This document shows, piece after piece, positions 57,028 to 64,000 of a DNA stretch of 64,000 nucleotides. A program made the translations under genes and the position numbers. Location of the stretch: the NCBI RefSeq assembly GCF_014596745.1, contig NZ_JABTCF010000008.1, positions 1-64,000 of the forward strand, read 5' to 3'. The notes under the pieces are model-generated. The model had not been told where the DNA came from and ran no database searches. It saw only the letters and a program-made list of their open reading frames with translations. Each line of letters starts with the position of its first letter. Position 1 is the first letter of the stretch. The stretch is from Maribacter aquimaris. Its GTDB lineage: Bacteria > Bacteroidota > Bacteroidia > Flavobacteriales > Flavobacteriaceae.

Positions 57028-59037
57028 CTAATTTTTCGTGATGATGGCGGAGTACCCCCCACCACTGGATAACTTTAACTTTAGTTTTGTGTTTTGGTCA
57101 ACGTCTTTCTTTGTGATCTTATAATCCTGTGCATTCCTAGATGCGTTTACCCCATCTTGGTAGCCTTGCATAGTGTAATTGCCCTTTTCCAAAAAGGAAA
57201 GGTCTATTTCAAAGTCCCTGGCCGTCCAATCGGTCATTGCACCAAGATACCAATTATCACCCTTTCTACGGGCCAGGACAATATAATCGGAAACTGCTCC
57301 CTCGAGCACAACGGTCTCATCCCATATTGTGGGTATTTGTGTTATGAAATCGACGGTTTCCTGTTCTTTGTAATAAATGGTCGGTGATTCACATAGCATT
57401 TGAAGTGGGGCTTCGAAGACCGTATACATGGCCACTTGGTGGGCCCTTGTGCCATAGCTCATTGGTCTAGTGAATAAAGGGGCGTAATTGGGTCCACCCG
57501 TTTCATAATCCAATTGGTTCATGTTGACCATGGCACCAGGGGTGAAATCCAGCGGACCAGCGGCCATGCGAATGAATGGTAATGTCACATTGTGTTCTGG
57601 CGTAATTGCATTAGTCCATTTGTTATTCTCATTACCCCGGACACCTTCGTAATTGATGATGTTGGGCCACATACGCTCAACCCCGGCAGGTTTGAAAGCA
57701 CCATGATAGTCGACCAACATTTTATATTTGGCGGCAATTTCCGCAATTTTTTCATAAGATTCAACGACGTATTGGTCACTGCGCTGCATAAAATCCACTT
57801 TAATGCCCACGGCACCCCAACTACTGTATAATTTCAGGATTTCTTCCGGGTTCTCATAAAGTGGTTTCCATAAGACCCATAAAATAATCTCAACATTTTT
57901 GGATTTGGCATATTGAATCAATTCAGGGACATCCATGTTTTCATTGTCATCCATGATTTCTGTGGTGGATTTTGTCCAGCCTTCATCCAATATCACATAT
58001 TCAATGCCATTTTTAGAGGCGAAGTCGATGAAATATTTATACGTATCCATATTGATGCCTGCCTCAAAATCGACACCATAAACGTTATTTGCATTATACC
58101 AGTCCCAAGCGACTTGTCCGGGTTTTATCCAGCTGGTATCAGTGATTTTTGATTTGTCTGATAATAAGGCCACAAGATTGCTTTCTACGAAGGTTCTGTC
58201 ATCATCACTAATGATAAATACCCTCCAAGGATATGCTCGTTTACCATTGATTTTTGCAATGTAATCGGCCTCTTCCTCGATGATTTGGTTCCGATCGGGG
58301 CTAAACGCTTCATTAGGGATAGCTTTTAAAACATATTTGGGAAAAGTGGATGTCATCGCACGGCCTGTGGTTTTGGCCAAGAACATTCCAGGATAATTGA
58401 TCAACGAGGCTTCTGTAAAAAGTACTTTGGCCGTTTTTGTATTGAACATTACCGGTAGGCTGCAAAAGGCCCCTTTTTGCATATCTGCTACACTTTTTAC
58501 TAAATAATCACGCTCATTGTGTGAATAAAAAGATTCCTCCTCTGGGAAGAACGATGAGGTTCCATCAGGAAAAAACAATGTCATTTCTTCACTAAGAACA
58601 TGTTTGGTTTTTCTGTTTCCATCAATAAACCGGTATGCGATACCATCATTGTATGCTCGGAAGATCAATTGGTAATTACCCTTGAAATCGAGGGTCAATT
58701 GATTGTACTCGCTGTTGATTTTAGCATCCTTATTGGGGACCACAGGGATAAAGACTTCATTTTTGCTAACCATACTTTGGTTTCGCAATTTGGGGGCGTT
58801 ACCCAAGATCCTGCCTTCACCCATGTCCATGGAAATGACTGCATTGTCAATAATATTGGAACCTTTAAGGGTTACATTCCACGAAATGTTGTCGGCGAGG
58901 TCAATGACCACTTCGAGTTGCTTGTCAGGAGAGCTTAATTTAACGTTCTTTTGGGCCATGCTCCAATTACCGAATAGCAATAGGGTCACCATAAAAAGTA
59001 ATTTTAAGGTAGGTCCAGGTTTGGTTGTGTTATTCAT
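57028..59037 (-). CDS. GH97 family alpha-glycosidase, retaining subgroup
   Basis: About 669 residues from ATG 59037; the frame continues to 59142, but only the inner start gives a signal peptide (LLFMVTLLLFGNWSMAQ). GH97 layout: N-terminal beta-supersandwich (about 30-270), a TIM barrel with YVILDEGWTKSTTEI, GIKVDFMQRSDQYV, and MWPNIINYEGVRGNE, then a C-terminal beta domain. The Asp of KVDF (D415 in this numbering) and the Glu of RGNE (E470) fall where I recall the nucleophile and acid/base of the retaining alpha-galactosidase BtGal97b, not the inverting alpha-glucosidase SusB. It is the first gene of the operon. Confidence 0.9.
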   Translation of the reverse strand: MNNTTKPGPTLKLLFMVTLLLFGNWSMAQKNVKLSSPDKQLEVVIDLADNISWNVTLKGSNIIDNAVISMDMGEGRILGNAPKLRNQSMVSKNEVFIPVVPNKDAKINSEYNQLTLDFKGNYQLIFRAYNDGIAYRFIDGNRKTKHVLSEEMTLFFPDGTSSFFPEEESFYSHNERDYLVKSVADMQKGAFCSLPVMFNTKTAKVLFTEASLINYPGMFLAKTTGRAMTSTFPKYVLKAIPNEAFSPDRNQIIEEEADYIAKINGKRAYPWRVFIISDDDRTFVESNLVALLSDKSKITDTSWIKPGQVAWDWYNANNVYGVDFEAGINMDTYKYFIDFASKNGIEYVILDEGWTKSTTEIMDDNENMDVPELIQYAKSKNVEIILWVLWKPLYENPEEILKLYSSWGAVGIKVDFMQRSDQYVVESYEKIAEIAAKYKMLVDYHGAFKPAGVERMWPNIINYEGVRGNENNKWTNAITPEHNVTLPFIRMAAGPLDFTPGAMVNMNQLDYETGGPNYAPLFTRPMSYGTRAHQVAMYTVFEAPLQMLCESPTIYYKEQETVDFITQIPTIWDETVVLEGAVSDYIVLARRKGDNWYLGAMTDWTARDFEIDLSFLEKGNYTMQGYQDGVNASRNAQDYKITKKDVDQNTKLKLKLSSGGGYSAIITKN

Positions 59038-59247
59038 ATAAAATGTTATTATATTAGGGTTTCTAGGTGTTATAAACGAGGAAATGGAACGAAATACATT
59101 ATGCAGATGGAAGGAACCGATTAAGTCTTGATTGGATTTCATTTTGAAGTTGGTGGATATTTCTACAATTTACGTAAAACGGATCAATTAAAAAATTGAA
59201 ATCACACCTGAAATACACAAAAGGTGAGAGTCGTATTTTTTGAGGTA

Positions 59248-59292
59248 TTGTAAAAAGAAAAGTGCCTTTAAAGAATAAACTTTAAAGGCACT
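59248..59292 (-). terminator. Terminator of purA
   Basis: A 13-bp perfect stem (AGTGCCTTTAAAG 59261-59273 with CTTTAAAGGCACT 59280-59292) with an AATAAA loop is followed, on the minus strand, by a T-rich tract (59250-59260). It sits 28 bases past the purA stop. The rest of the 59,038-59,320 gap shows only AT-rich sequence. Confidence 0.88.
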
Positions 59293-59320
59293 CCAATGAT
59301 TTTTGTTTTCGAGTCGGTCC

Positions 59321-60592
59321 CTACCTATGAATTGTCTGGGTCCTGTCTGGTCCCACGGAAACGATCTTAATGGGAACCTCAAGTTCCTTTTCCAAAAAGT
59401 CTATATAATCATTCAAGGTTTTAGGAAGTTCCTCTGCCTTACTCATTTTGGTAAGGTCTTGGGACCACCCTTTCATCTCGGTGTAAATGGGTGTAACATT
59501 TTCAGCTTCGATGTTATAGGGAAAGTGCGTAATGACTTCCCCTTTGTAATTATAGGCCGTACAGACCTTAAGCTTTTTGAATCCACTAAGGACGTCACCT
59601 TTCATCATCATAAGTTCGGTTACCCCATTTACCCTGACGGCATATTTCAAGGCAACAAGATCGAGCCATCCACATCTTCTGGCCCTACCTGTGGTAGCAC
59701 CAAATTCATTACCGACACTGGCCATGGTCTTGCCATCCTCGTCAAATAGCTCTGTAGGGAATGGGCCACTACCAACACGGGTGGTATATGCTTTGAAGAT
59801 ACCTTTTACCTCGCCGATTTGGTTTGGTGCCACACCCAGTCCGGTACAGGCACCTGCGGCCGTAGTGTTGCTGGAAGTTACGAAGGGATATGTACCGAAA
59901 TCAATATCCAATAACGATCCTTGTGCACCTTCCGCCAAAATCTTTTTCCCGGCTTTTTGGGCTTGGTATAAATATTCCTCACTATCGATAAAGGTTAGTT
60001 CCTTAAGTGTTTTTATAGCGCTGAAGAATTCGTCTTCAAGTTCTTCCAGGTTATATTGGATATCCACATTGTAGAAACCGATCATGGCCTCATGTTTGTC
60101 TGCCAATGCACGGTATTTTTCCTTCCAATCAGACAACTCCAAATCACCGATTCGCATACCGTTTCTACCGGTTTTATCCATGTAGGTTGGACCAATACCT
60201 TTTAAGGTCGAGCCTATTTTCGCTTTCCCTTTCGAGGTTTCGGAGGCAGCATCCAACAAACGATGGGTCGGTAGGATCAAATGTGCCTTTCTACTAATGA
60301 ATAGTTTTGATTTTACATCTATATCAAAGACGTCCAAGGCATCAAGTTCTTTTTTGAAAATAACAGGGTCAATGACGACACCGTTACCGACAACATTTAT
60401 GGCTTTCTTATGGAATATCCCTGAGGGTATGGTATGTAAAACGTGTTTAATACCATCAAATTCCAAAGTATGTCCGGCATTTGGTCCCCCTTGAAAACGC
60501 GCTATAATATCATAGTTTTTTGTGAGTACATCGACGATTTTTCCTTTTCCTTCGTCTCCCCACTGTAATCCCAACAATAAATCTACTGCCAT
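59321..60592 (-). CDS. purA: Adenylosuccinate synthetase (PurA)
   Basis: A 423-residue GTP-dependent enzyme joining IMP and aspartate in AMP synthesis. Family motifs: LLGLQWGDEGKGKIVDVL (GTP loop with catalytic Asp), RFQGGPNAGHTLEF, IGSTLKGIGPTYMDK, AEGAQGSLLDIDFGTYPFVT, AYTTRVGSGPFPTEL, GRARRCGWLDLV and the nucleotide site ending VGPDRTQTI. The length fits the family. It follows the Fur gene by 12 bases, so the two are probably one operon, and has a strong terminator. Confidence 0.96.
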   Translation of the reverse strand: MAVDLLLGLQWGDEGKGKIVDVLTKNYDIIARFQGGPNAGHTLEFDGIKHVLHTIPSGIFHKKAINVVGNGVVIDPVIFKKELDALDVFDIDVKSKLFISRKAHLILPTHRLLDAASETSKGKAKIGSTLKGIGPTYMDKTGRNGMRIGDLELSDWKEKYRALADKHEAMIGFYNVDIQYNLEELEDEFFSAIKTLKELTFIDSEEYLYQAQKAGKKILAEGAQGSLLDIDFGTYPFVTSSNTTAAGACTGLGVAPNQIGEVKGIFKAYTTRVGSGPFPTELFDEDGKTMASVGNEFGATTGRARRCGWLDLVALKYAVRVNGVTELMMMKGDVLSGFKKLKVCTAYNYKGEVITHFPYNIEAENVTPIYTEMKGWSQDLTKMSKAEELPKTLNDYIDFLEKELEVPIKIVSVGPDRTQTIHR

Positions 60593-60604
60593 TATTTAAT
60601 TTGG

Positions 60605-61060
60605 TTAGTTGTTTGTGTTACCTTCTTTGTTCTTTGTTCCGTAAAAGTATAATGAATGATTCGTTATCTTAATATCGAAAACCTCTTCGATGGTCTTTTT
60701 GATGGATTGTATACGTGGATCGCAGAATTCCATCACCTCACCCGTATCCGTTAGGATAACATGGTCATGTTGACGATCAAAATAGGATTTCTCGTACTGG
60801 GCCTGATTTTTACCAAATTGATGTTTTCGTACCAATTTGGATTCCAACAAAAGCTCAATGGTATTGTATAGTGTAGCCCGGCTTACCCTGTAGTTTTTGT
60901 TTTTCATGTTGATATAAAGTGATTCTATATCAAAATGTTCGTCACTTTCGTAGATTTCTTGAAGAATAGCGTAACGTTCGGGTGTTTTTCTATGCCCTTT
61001 TTCTTCTAAAAAGGTGGTGAATACGTTTTTTACAATTTCCTGGTTTTTATTAGGAGGCAT
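60605..61060 (-). CDS. Fur family transcriptional regulator
   Basis: About 151 residues from ATG 61060; an upstream start at 61087 would lie in the -7 box. The winged-helix DNA-binding half has [23 protein letters not shown] and [19 protein letters not shown]. The dimerisation half shows [20 protein letters not shown], where canonical Fur/PerR has HDHLICxxCG; both cysteines of that CxxC are replaced (LTDT) and no C-terminal CxxC is present, so the structural zinc site is lost. The metal or signal and the targets cannot be named; its operon partner is purA. Confidence 0.87.
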   Translation of the reverse strand: MPPNKNQEIVKNVFTTFLEEKGHRKTPERYAILQEIYESDEHFDIESLYINMKNKNYRVSRATLYNTIELLLESKLVRKHQFGKNQAQYEKSYFDRQHDHVILTDTGEVMEFCDPRIQSIKKTIEEVFDIKITNHSLYFYGTKNKEGNTNN

Positions 61061-61084
61061 AACAATAATCACTGCATTAATGCA

Positions 61085-61092
61085 CAAATGTA
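61085..61092 (-). promoter_or_regulatory. -7 promoter box of the fur-purA operon
   Basis: On the minus strand this reads TACATTTG, a perfect TAnnTTTG box, about 24 bases before the ATG at 61060. Confidence 0.62.
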
Positions 61093-61114
61093 CGGCTAAA
61101 TTTTAATTAAGTTT

Positions 61115-63319
61115 CTAAACTCGGGTGACTTTATCAATGCCATTGATAAGCTTTAGGTTTTGGATCAATTTCTTAAGAATATTATTGTTCTTTACAACGA
61201 CGGTGATCCTACCTGTGAAAGTACCACCCTCAGTACTGAAATTCAAGTTTTGCATGTTGACATTCATATGGGTCGAGATTACCGAGGTAATTTCACTGAT
61301 CAATCCCAAATTGTCTATTCCCGTTAATTGGATTTCCGATCGGAACTCCTGTTGGGACGAATCTATCCATTTCGCACCAATAATCCTATAAGCGTAATTC
61401 GATTGCAGCGAAATAGCGTTAGGGCAGTTTTTCTTATGGACTTTTATGCCTTCGTTAACGCTTATGAACCCAAAAACGGTATCGCCCGGAATGGGATTAC
61501 AGCATTGCGAAAGTTTATAATCGAGTTTTTCCTCTTCGTTACCAAAGACCAGCATATCATATTTTGCCGTAATCTCATCCTTGTCAATGTTTTCAGGAAT
61601 AGGGGATCTTCTTATCTTGCTCTTGAAGAAACTGATGAATGCATTGCTGTACGATGACGCAAAGTCTTTTATTTTTTGATTGTCTATAGCACCTATACCT
61701 ACGCGATAGAATAAATCCAGGCTGGTCTTAAGCTTAAAGAAAGTGACCATTTTGTTAATGGTATCCTCGTTAAGGTTTATCTTTTGTGATTTAAGCTTTC
61801 TTCGTAAAATTTCCTTGCCCTCGTTGGCGACGGCTTTCTTTTCTTCCCGTAGGGAAGATTTTATTTTTGCCCTTGCCCTTGCCGTCGTGGCATAATCGAG
61901 CCAGTTTTGGTTCGGTTGAGCCTGGTCAGAAGTGATTATTTCAACCTGATCGCCACTTTTTAGGGTGGTGTTCAATGGTACAAGTTTTCCATTCACCTTG
62001 GCTCCCCGGGTATGCATGCCCACTTCGGTATGTATGTTAAAAGCGAAATCAAGGGGTGTGGCACCCTTTGGCATCGATTTTAATTCGCCCAAAGGGGTAA
62101 ACACAAAAATTTCCTTTGAGTATAGATTGAGTTTGAATTCCTCTACAAAGTCAACAGCATTGGCATTTGAATTTTCCAAAGCCTCCTGTAATTTGTTCAA
62201 CCAGACTTCTATACCTTGTTCTTTTTGGTCGCCGTGTTTGTATTTGAAATGTGCAGCATAACCTTTTTCGGCAATTTCATGCATACGCTCACTTCGGATT
62301 TGCACCTCGACCCATTTACCCATGGGACCCATTACGGTAATGTGCAAGGCTTCGTATCCCGTGGATTTCGGGGAGGATATCCAATCACGTAAACGTACCG
62401 GGTTCGGTGTAAAGTGATCGGTAACTATTGAATATATTTTCCATGCCAGGAATTTTTCGTTGGCCCGGTCCGATTTGTATATGATTCGGATTGCGAATTT
62501 ATCGTAAATCTGGTCAAAGGAAACATTCTGGACCTTCATCTTCTTACGAATGGAGAAGATCGATTTCATGCGGCCTTTAATGTGGTAATTGAGAGATTCC
62601 TTGTCCAATGAATCACGGATAACACCCGTAAAATCGTCAATATATTTTTGTTGATCCTCTTTGGATTCCTCTATTTTACCCAAGATATCCTTATACACCT
62701 CGGGCTCCGTGTATTTTAAACTGAGGTCCTCTAACTCGGTCTTAATATTGTATAGGCCGATTCGGTGGGCCAAAGGGGCATAAATATATAAGGTTTCCGA
62801 TGCCATTTTCACTTGTTTGTGTTCAGGCATCGCATCCAAGGTCAACATATTGTGGTATCGATCCGCAATCTTAATGATGATAACACGGACATCGTCATGC
62901 AGGGTCAACAACATTTTACGGAAATTCTCCGCTTGCTGCGATATGTTCATGTCCTTTTTAAGGTGGGATATCTTGGTGAGCCCGTCAACAATGCGGGCCA
63001 CCGTTTCCCCGAACATACGCTCAATATCGTCGAGGGTGTAATCGGTATCCTCTACGACATCATGTAATAAGGCGGAAGCAATCGATACGGCATCCAGGCC
63101 TATTTCCGAAGCGACGATCTTGGCCACTGCTATTGGGTGGAAAATATAAGCCTCACCGGATTTCCTTCGTTGTTCCTTATGGGCATCAACAGCGATTTCA
63201 AAGGCGTGCCGAACCAAAGCCTTATCATCGTCAGACAGGGTCTGGTAGGTTATCTTCAGCAATTCCTTATATTGCTTTGCAATTTTTTTATTTTCCTGTT
63301 CTATAGCTTCCTGAGTCAT
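61115..63319 (-). CDS. Bifunctional (p)ppGpp synthetase/hydrolase (Rel/SpoT)
   Basis: A 734-residue stringent-response enzyme. Hydrolase HD domain (about 45-200): FHPIAVAKIVASEIGLD, ASALLHDVVEDTD, IIKIADRYHNMLTL; synthetase domain (about 240-370): GRMKSIFSIRKKM, YDKFAIRIIYKS, RLRDWISSPKSTGYEALHI and VEVQIRSERMHEIAEKGYAAH; TGS domain (about 400-465): FVFTPLGELKSMPKGATPLDFAF; zinc-finger-like CCNPIPGDTVFGFI and a C-terminal ACT domain. The HD motif is intact, so both synthesis and breakdown are likely. The RxKD position reads RLRD. It lies between the M48 peptidase and fur-purA on the same strand. Confidence 0.94.
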   Translation of the reverse strand: MTQEAIEQENKKIAKQYKELLKITYQTLSDDDKALVRHAFEIAVDAHKEQRRKSGEAYIFHPIAVAKIVASEIGLDAVSIASALLHDVVEDTDYTLDDIERMFGETVARIVDGLTKISHLKKDMNISQQAENFRKMLLTLHDDVRVIIIKIADRYHNMLTLDAMPEHKQVKMASETLYIYAPLAHRIGLYNIKTELEDLSLKYTEPEVYKDILGKIEESKEDQQKYIDDFTGVIRDSLDKESLNYHIKGRMKSIFSIRKKMKVQNVSFDQIYDKFAIRIIYKSDRANEKFLAWKIYSIVTDHFTPNPVRLRDWISSPKSTGYEALHITVMGPMGKWVEVQIRSERMHEIAEKGYAAHFKYKHGDQKEQGIEVWLNKLQEALENSNANAVDFVEEFKLNLYSKEIFVFTPLGELKSMPKGATPLDFAFNIHTEVGMHTRGAKVNGKLVPLNTTLKSGDQVEIITSDQAQPNQNWLDYATTARARAKIKSSLREEKKAVANEGKEILRRKLKSQKINLNEDTINKMVTFFKLKTSLDLFYRVGIGAIDNQKIKDFASSYSNAFISFFKSKIRRSPIPENIDKDEITAKYDMLVFGNEEEKLDYKLSQCCNPIPGDTVFGFISVNEGIKVHKKNCPNAISLQSNYAYRIIGAKWIDSSQQEFRSEIQLTGIDNLGLISEITSVISTHMNVNMQNLNFSTEGGTFTGRITVVVKNNNILKKLIQNLKLINGIDKVTRV

Positions 63320-63362
63320 ACTCTAATAAAATTACACAATCCCCTTTAATACACAACAAAAA

Positions 63363-64000
63363 TTATGCCTTTAAATTCTTGACTCGTGCTATTAGTGGGG
63401 GATGTGAAAAATGCATAAAAACATAGGCAGGATGGGGTGTAAGGTTGCTTAGGCTGTTTTTGGATAACTTCTTCAGCGAGGTGATCAGTGGTTTGGCCGC
63501 GAATGTATTCTTGGCAAAATCATCGGCTTGATATTCAAATTTCCGCGACAGGTAATTCATGATCAAACCGGTTACCTCGGAAATTGGGCTGTATAGAATT
63601 CCAAATCCGATCAGTGCGGCATGAAAACTTGGTTGTGAAACCCCTATGGCCATAGAAACCTCAGGACTGTTGATGAATAGGGATAAAAGAAAAAGCGTGA
63701 ATCCCGTCAACAAAATGGAGGAAATTAAATTGAAAACTATATGATGGCGTTTGTAATGACCTACCTCATGGGCCAAAACTGCCACAATTTCATCTTCATC
63801 AAGATCATTGATAAGCGTATCGTAAAGAGTTACCCTTTTTTCTTTGCCAAAACCTGAAAAATAGGCATTGGCCTTTGTTGATCTTTTAGAACCGTCAATA
63901 ACGAATATATTACGGATTTCGAAGCCTACCTTTTGGGCGTACCCTTCAATTTTGGTTTTAAGACTTCCTTCCTCCAAGGATTTCTGCTTATTGAACAGGG
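63363..64000 (-). CDS. M48 family zinc metallopeptidase, partial (5' end beyond the window)
   Basis: The reading frame is open from 63363 through the window end at 64000, so the N-terminal part is outside. The visible part has the zinc motif LAHEVGHYKRHHIVFNL (HExxH), FVIDGSKRSTKANAYFSGFG upstream of it, two hydrophobic helices, the third zinc ligand Glu in LSRKFEYQADDFAKN, and a Ste24-type end (PHPAYVFMHFSHPPLIARV). This is a CAAX-protease-like inner-membrane peptidase that degrades misfolded membrane proteins. It precedes the Rel/SpoT gene by 43 bases. Confidence 0.9.
   Translation of the reverse strand, partial: LFNKQKSLEEGSLKTKIEGYAQKVGFEIRNIFVIDGSKRSTKANAYFSGFGKEKRVTLYDTLINDLDEDEIVAVLAHEVGHYKRHHIVFNLISSILLTGFTLFLLSLFINSPEVSMAIGVSQPSFHAALIGFGILYSPISEVTGLIMNYLSRKFEYQADDFAKNTFAAKPLITSLKKLSKNSLSNLTPHPAYVFMHFSHPPLIARVKNLKA

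Noticed and set aside
59577-60074. 165-codon plus-strand frame opposite purA
   Set aside because: purA is unambiguous on the minus strand; the frame is a shadow.

Overview
The window is chromosomal DNA of a marine-type member of the Flavobacteriaceae (Bacteroidota). The evidence is a SusC/SusD polysaccharide locus, CCC-motif membrane proteins, Bacteroidota promoter boxes of the form TAnnTTTG, many surface or periplasmic lipoproteins, and flavobacterial versions of Fur, RocD and 6S RNA. The genus is not decidable by eye. No tRNA, CRISPR array, insertion sequence or prophage was seen.

Layout. 1-700: the 3' end of a 5S rRNA gene, its terminator, and about 600 bp of non-coding DNA holding a 36-bp direct repeat and compound hairpins. 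730-13,700: housekeeping and small membrane genes (TrhA-like, ZIP transporter, RlmL-like and RlmD RNA methyltransferases, MscS-like channel, RocD, a DUF2752/CCC-motif trio, Smr protein, cysteine desulfurase). 13,000-17,850: an envelope operon (M23 peptidase, TonB-dependent receptor, secreted protein of unknown function). 18,121-23,142: coiled-coil protein, zapA, a 6S RNA, rny, then nadA-nadB.

23,148-42,903 is a beta-1,3-glucan (laminarin-type) utilisation locus, all on the minus strand: membrane-bound regulator with propeller, Y_Y_Y and LuxR-type HTH; SusC; SusD; a surface glycan-binding protein with a duplicated module; GH16 endoglucanase; GH30; an MFS sugar porter; a GH158-like lipoprotein; and a large cytoplasmic GH149/GH161-type beta-1,3-glucan phosphorylase. 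The inferred flow is surface cutting and binding (GH16, binding protein, SusCD), periplasmic trimming (GH30, GH158-like), inner-membrane import (MFS) and phosphorolysis to glucose-1-phosphate. A 15-bp imperfect inverted repeat upstream of susC is a candidate operator.

43,166-53,143: a CBS protein, then a minus-strand run of ostA-like, class III aminotransferase, TPR, two tandem DUF368 transporters, aroE and a DUF349 protein. 53,459-59,037: an operon of GH97, a GH109-like oxidoreductase, a DUF1080 protein (3-keto-glycoside hydrolase family) and a second Gfo/Idh/MocA oxidoreductase, which looks like an exported alpha-glycoside oxidation/hydrolysis pathway. 59,321-64,000: purA, a Fur-family regulator without the usual zinc CxxC pair, a bifunctional Rel/SpoT enzyme and the 3' part of an M48 peptidase cut by the window edge.

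The most interesting items are the laminarin-type locus with its one-component membrane regulator and candidate operator, the GH97/GH109/DUF1080 operon, the 6S RNA with two competing helices, probable leaderless transcripts, and several unexplained strong hairpins.
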